Source: Davidsoniella eucalypti
Taxonomy: Eukaryota > Ascomycota > Sordariomycetes > Microascales > Ceratocystidaceae
Assembly: GCA_004009845.1 (NCBI GenBank)
Contig: RMBW01000220.1
Location: 15,254-42,623, forward strand
Direction of reading: 5' to 3'
DNA length: 27,370 nt
Part shown: positions 26,901-27,370 of the stretch, one piece after another
How positions within the stretch are numbered: the first letter of the stretch is position 1
Layout of the letters: each line of letters starts with the position of its first letter
Program-made: the position numbers and the translations under genes
Notes under the pieces: model-generated
What the model saw: only the letters and a program-made list of their open reading frames with translations
The model's database searches: none
Told to the model about the DNA's origin: nothing

Positions 26901-27370
26901 ATCCGCGACGCCACCAGTTTCGCACAGGTTGCCATGGCGTCAGCACAGGATTATCAGGAGACAGCAGCTAACCGCCGCCGCCAGCCAGCCTCCCAGTTTC
27001 AGATAGGAGACATAGTCCTCCTGAAATGCGAGAACATCGCTTCCGAAAGACCCTCTAAGAAGCTAGATTGGCTAGCTCGCCGCTACACGGTTACAGGCCT
27101 GATAGGCACCCACGCAGTCCGACTTAACATTCCAGGCCTAGTCCACCCAGTCTTCCACATCAGCAAGGTACGACACGCAGGGACTAACCCCTGCCCTCAC
27201 AGGTCATCCAAGACGACGAACCTGAGGCTGTCTCAAGGAGGAAGCATACGGAGACGACGCTTATAGCCGAAGGAGAATTCCGCGTGGAAGAAATTGTCCG
27301 CCAACGGAAATACCGTGGCATGAACAAGCACTGGTTAAATGTCTGGTTACCAGGACCCTACTGGGAACCA
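23911..27370 (+). pseudogene. pol: pol of the second family-B element, frameshifted, runs off the window
   Basis: Protease, RT (YIDD at 24955-24966), RNase H, integrase and the start of the chromodomain match the intact Pol at the same residue positions. One G is missing at 25936-25938 (three here, four in the intact copy), so the first frame ends at 26151, while the correct frame continues to about 27190. There another one-base loss causes a stop at 27266. Further small indels follow up to the window edge, inside the chromodomain. The first break lies between RNase H and integrase, so as written this copy would make RT without integrase. Homopolymer breaks may be assembly errors. Confidence 0.92.

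Larger units (their letters stand above)
21481..27370 (+). mobile_element. second family-B Ty3/gypsy element, frameshifted, 3' end outside window
   Basis: This copy is almost identical to the nested element on the minus strand. It contains a 5' LTR, self-priming PBS, leader hairpins, gag and pol up to the chromodomain. gag and pol are each broken by a one-base loss in a homopolymer, and the last 180 bp hold a burst of small differences. Its 5' LTR lies 7 bp after the solo LTR. The left flank is TAGGG; the right flank and 3' LTR are not in the window. Confidence 0.95.

Overview
The window is a nest of transposable elements. I see no host gene with a recognisable function, no rRNA, no tRNA and no CRISPR array. 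The makers are most likely those of a filamentous fungus: short LTRs of about 180 bp, chromodomain-bearing Ty3/gypsy (chromovirus) Pol, Tf1-like self-priming, and a Tad-like non-LTR element whose two ORFs just overlap. Species cannot be named. Two young copies of one LTR family are almost identical and lack C-to-T decay, so repeat-induced point mutation does not seem to have acted on them. Element coding regions are GC-rich, while the spacer repeats are very AT-rich.

Layout. 1-3259 is an AT-rich repeat (called X, copy 1), cut by the window edge. A family-A Ty3/gypsy element begins inside it at 3260: LTR, hairpin-rich leader, gag, and the start of pol. At 5989-12284 a complete, apparently intact family-B Ty3/gypsy element sits on the minus strand inside family-A pol, with identical LTRs and a 5-bp GTCAC duplication. 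Family-A pol resumes at 12290 and is cut inside the reverse transcriptase at 12860, where X copy 2 starts (12861-17410). X copy 2 carries a family-A solo LTR flanked by ATTAT. A diverged X relative (X') starts at 17411 with the same terminal 18 bases and is cut at about 19337 by the 5' half of a Tad-like LINE. That LINE is cut at 21294 by a family-B solo LTR. Seven bases further on a second family-B element starts on the plus strand (21481) and runs off the window, with frameshifts in gag and pol.

How the parts work together. Comparing families A and B exposes several conserved signals. (1) Eleven bases at a plausible transcription start in each LTR are complementary to eleven bases just after the LTR, and the pairing co-varies, as expected for Tf1-type self-priming. 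(2) Gag ends GAT TTT TAG; the pol frame is open across the supposed gap and conserved as protein, and a covarying 6-bp stem lies 3 nt after the stop. This points to -1 frameshifting at the stop codon. (3) Both gag leaders contain arrays of small hairpins. (4) Both Gags share an N-terminal hydrophobic segment and a GWCYLALFKR / HFH-rich module. (5) The U3 of family B holds a covarying palindrome. Separately, X' contains a poly(A)-tailed micro-insertion of about 52 bp with a 13-bp target duplication, and related copies of its body are scattered in both orientations.
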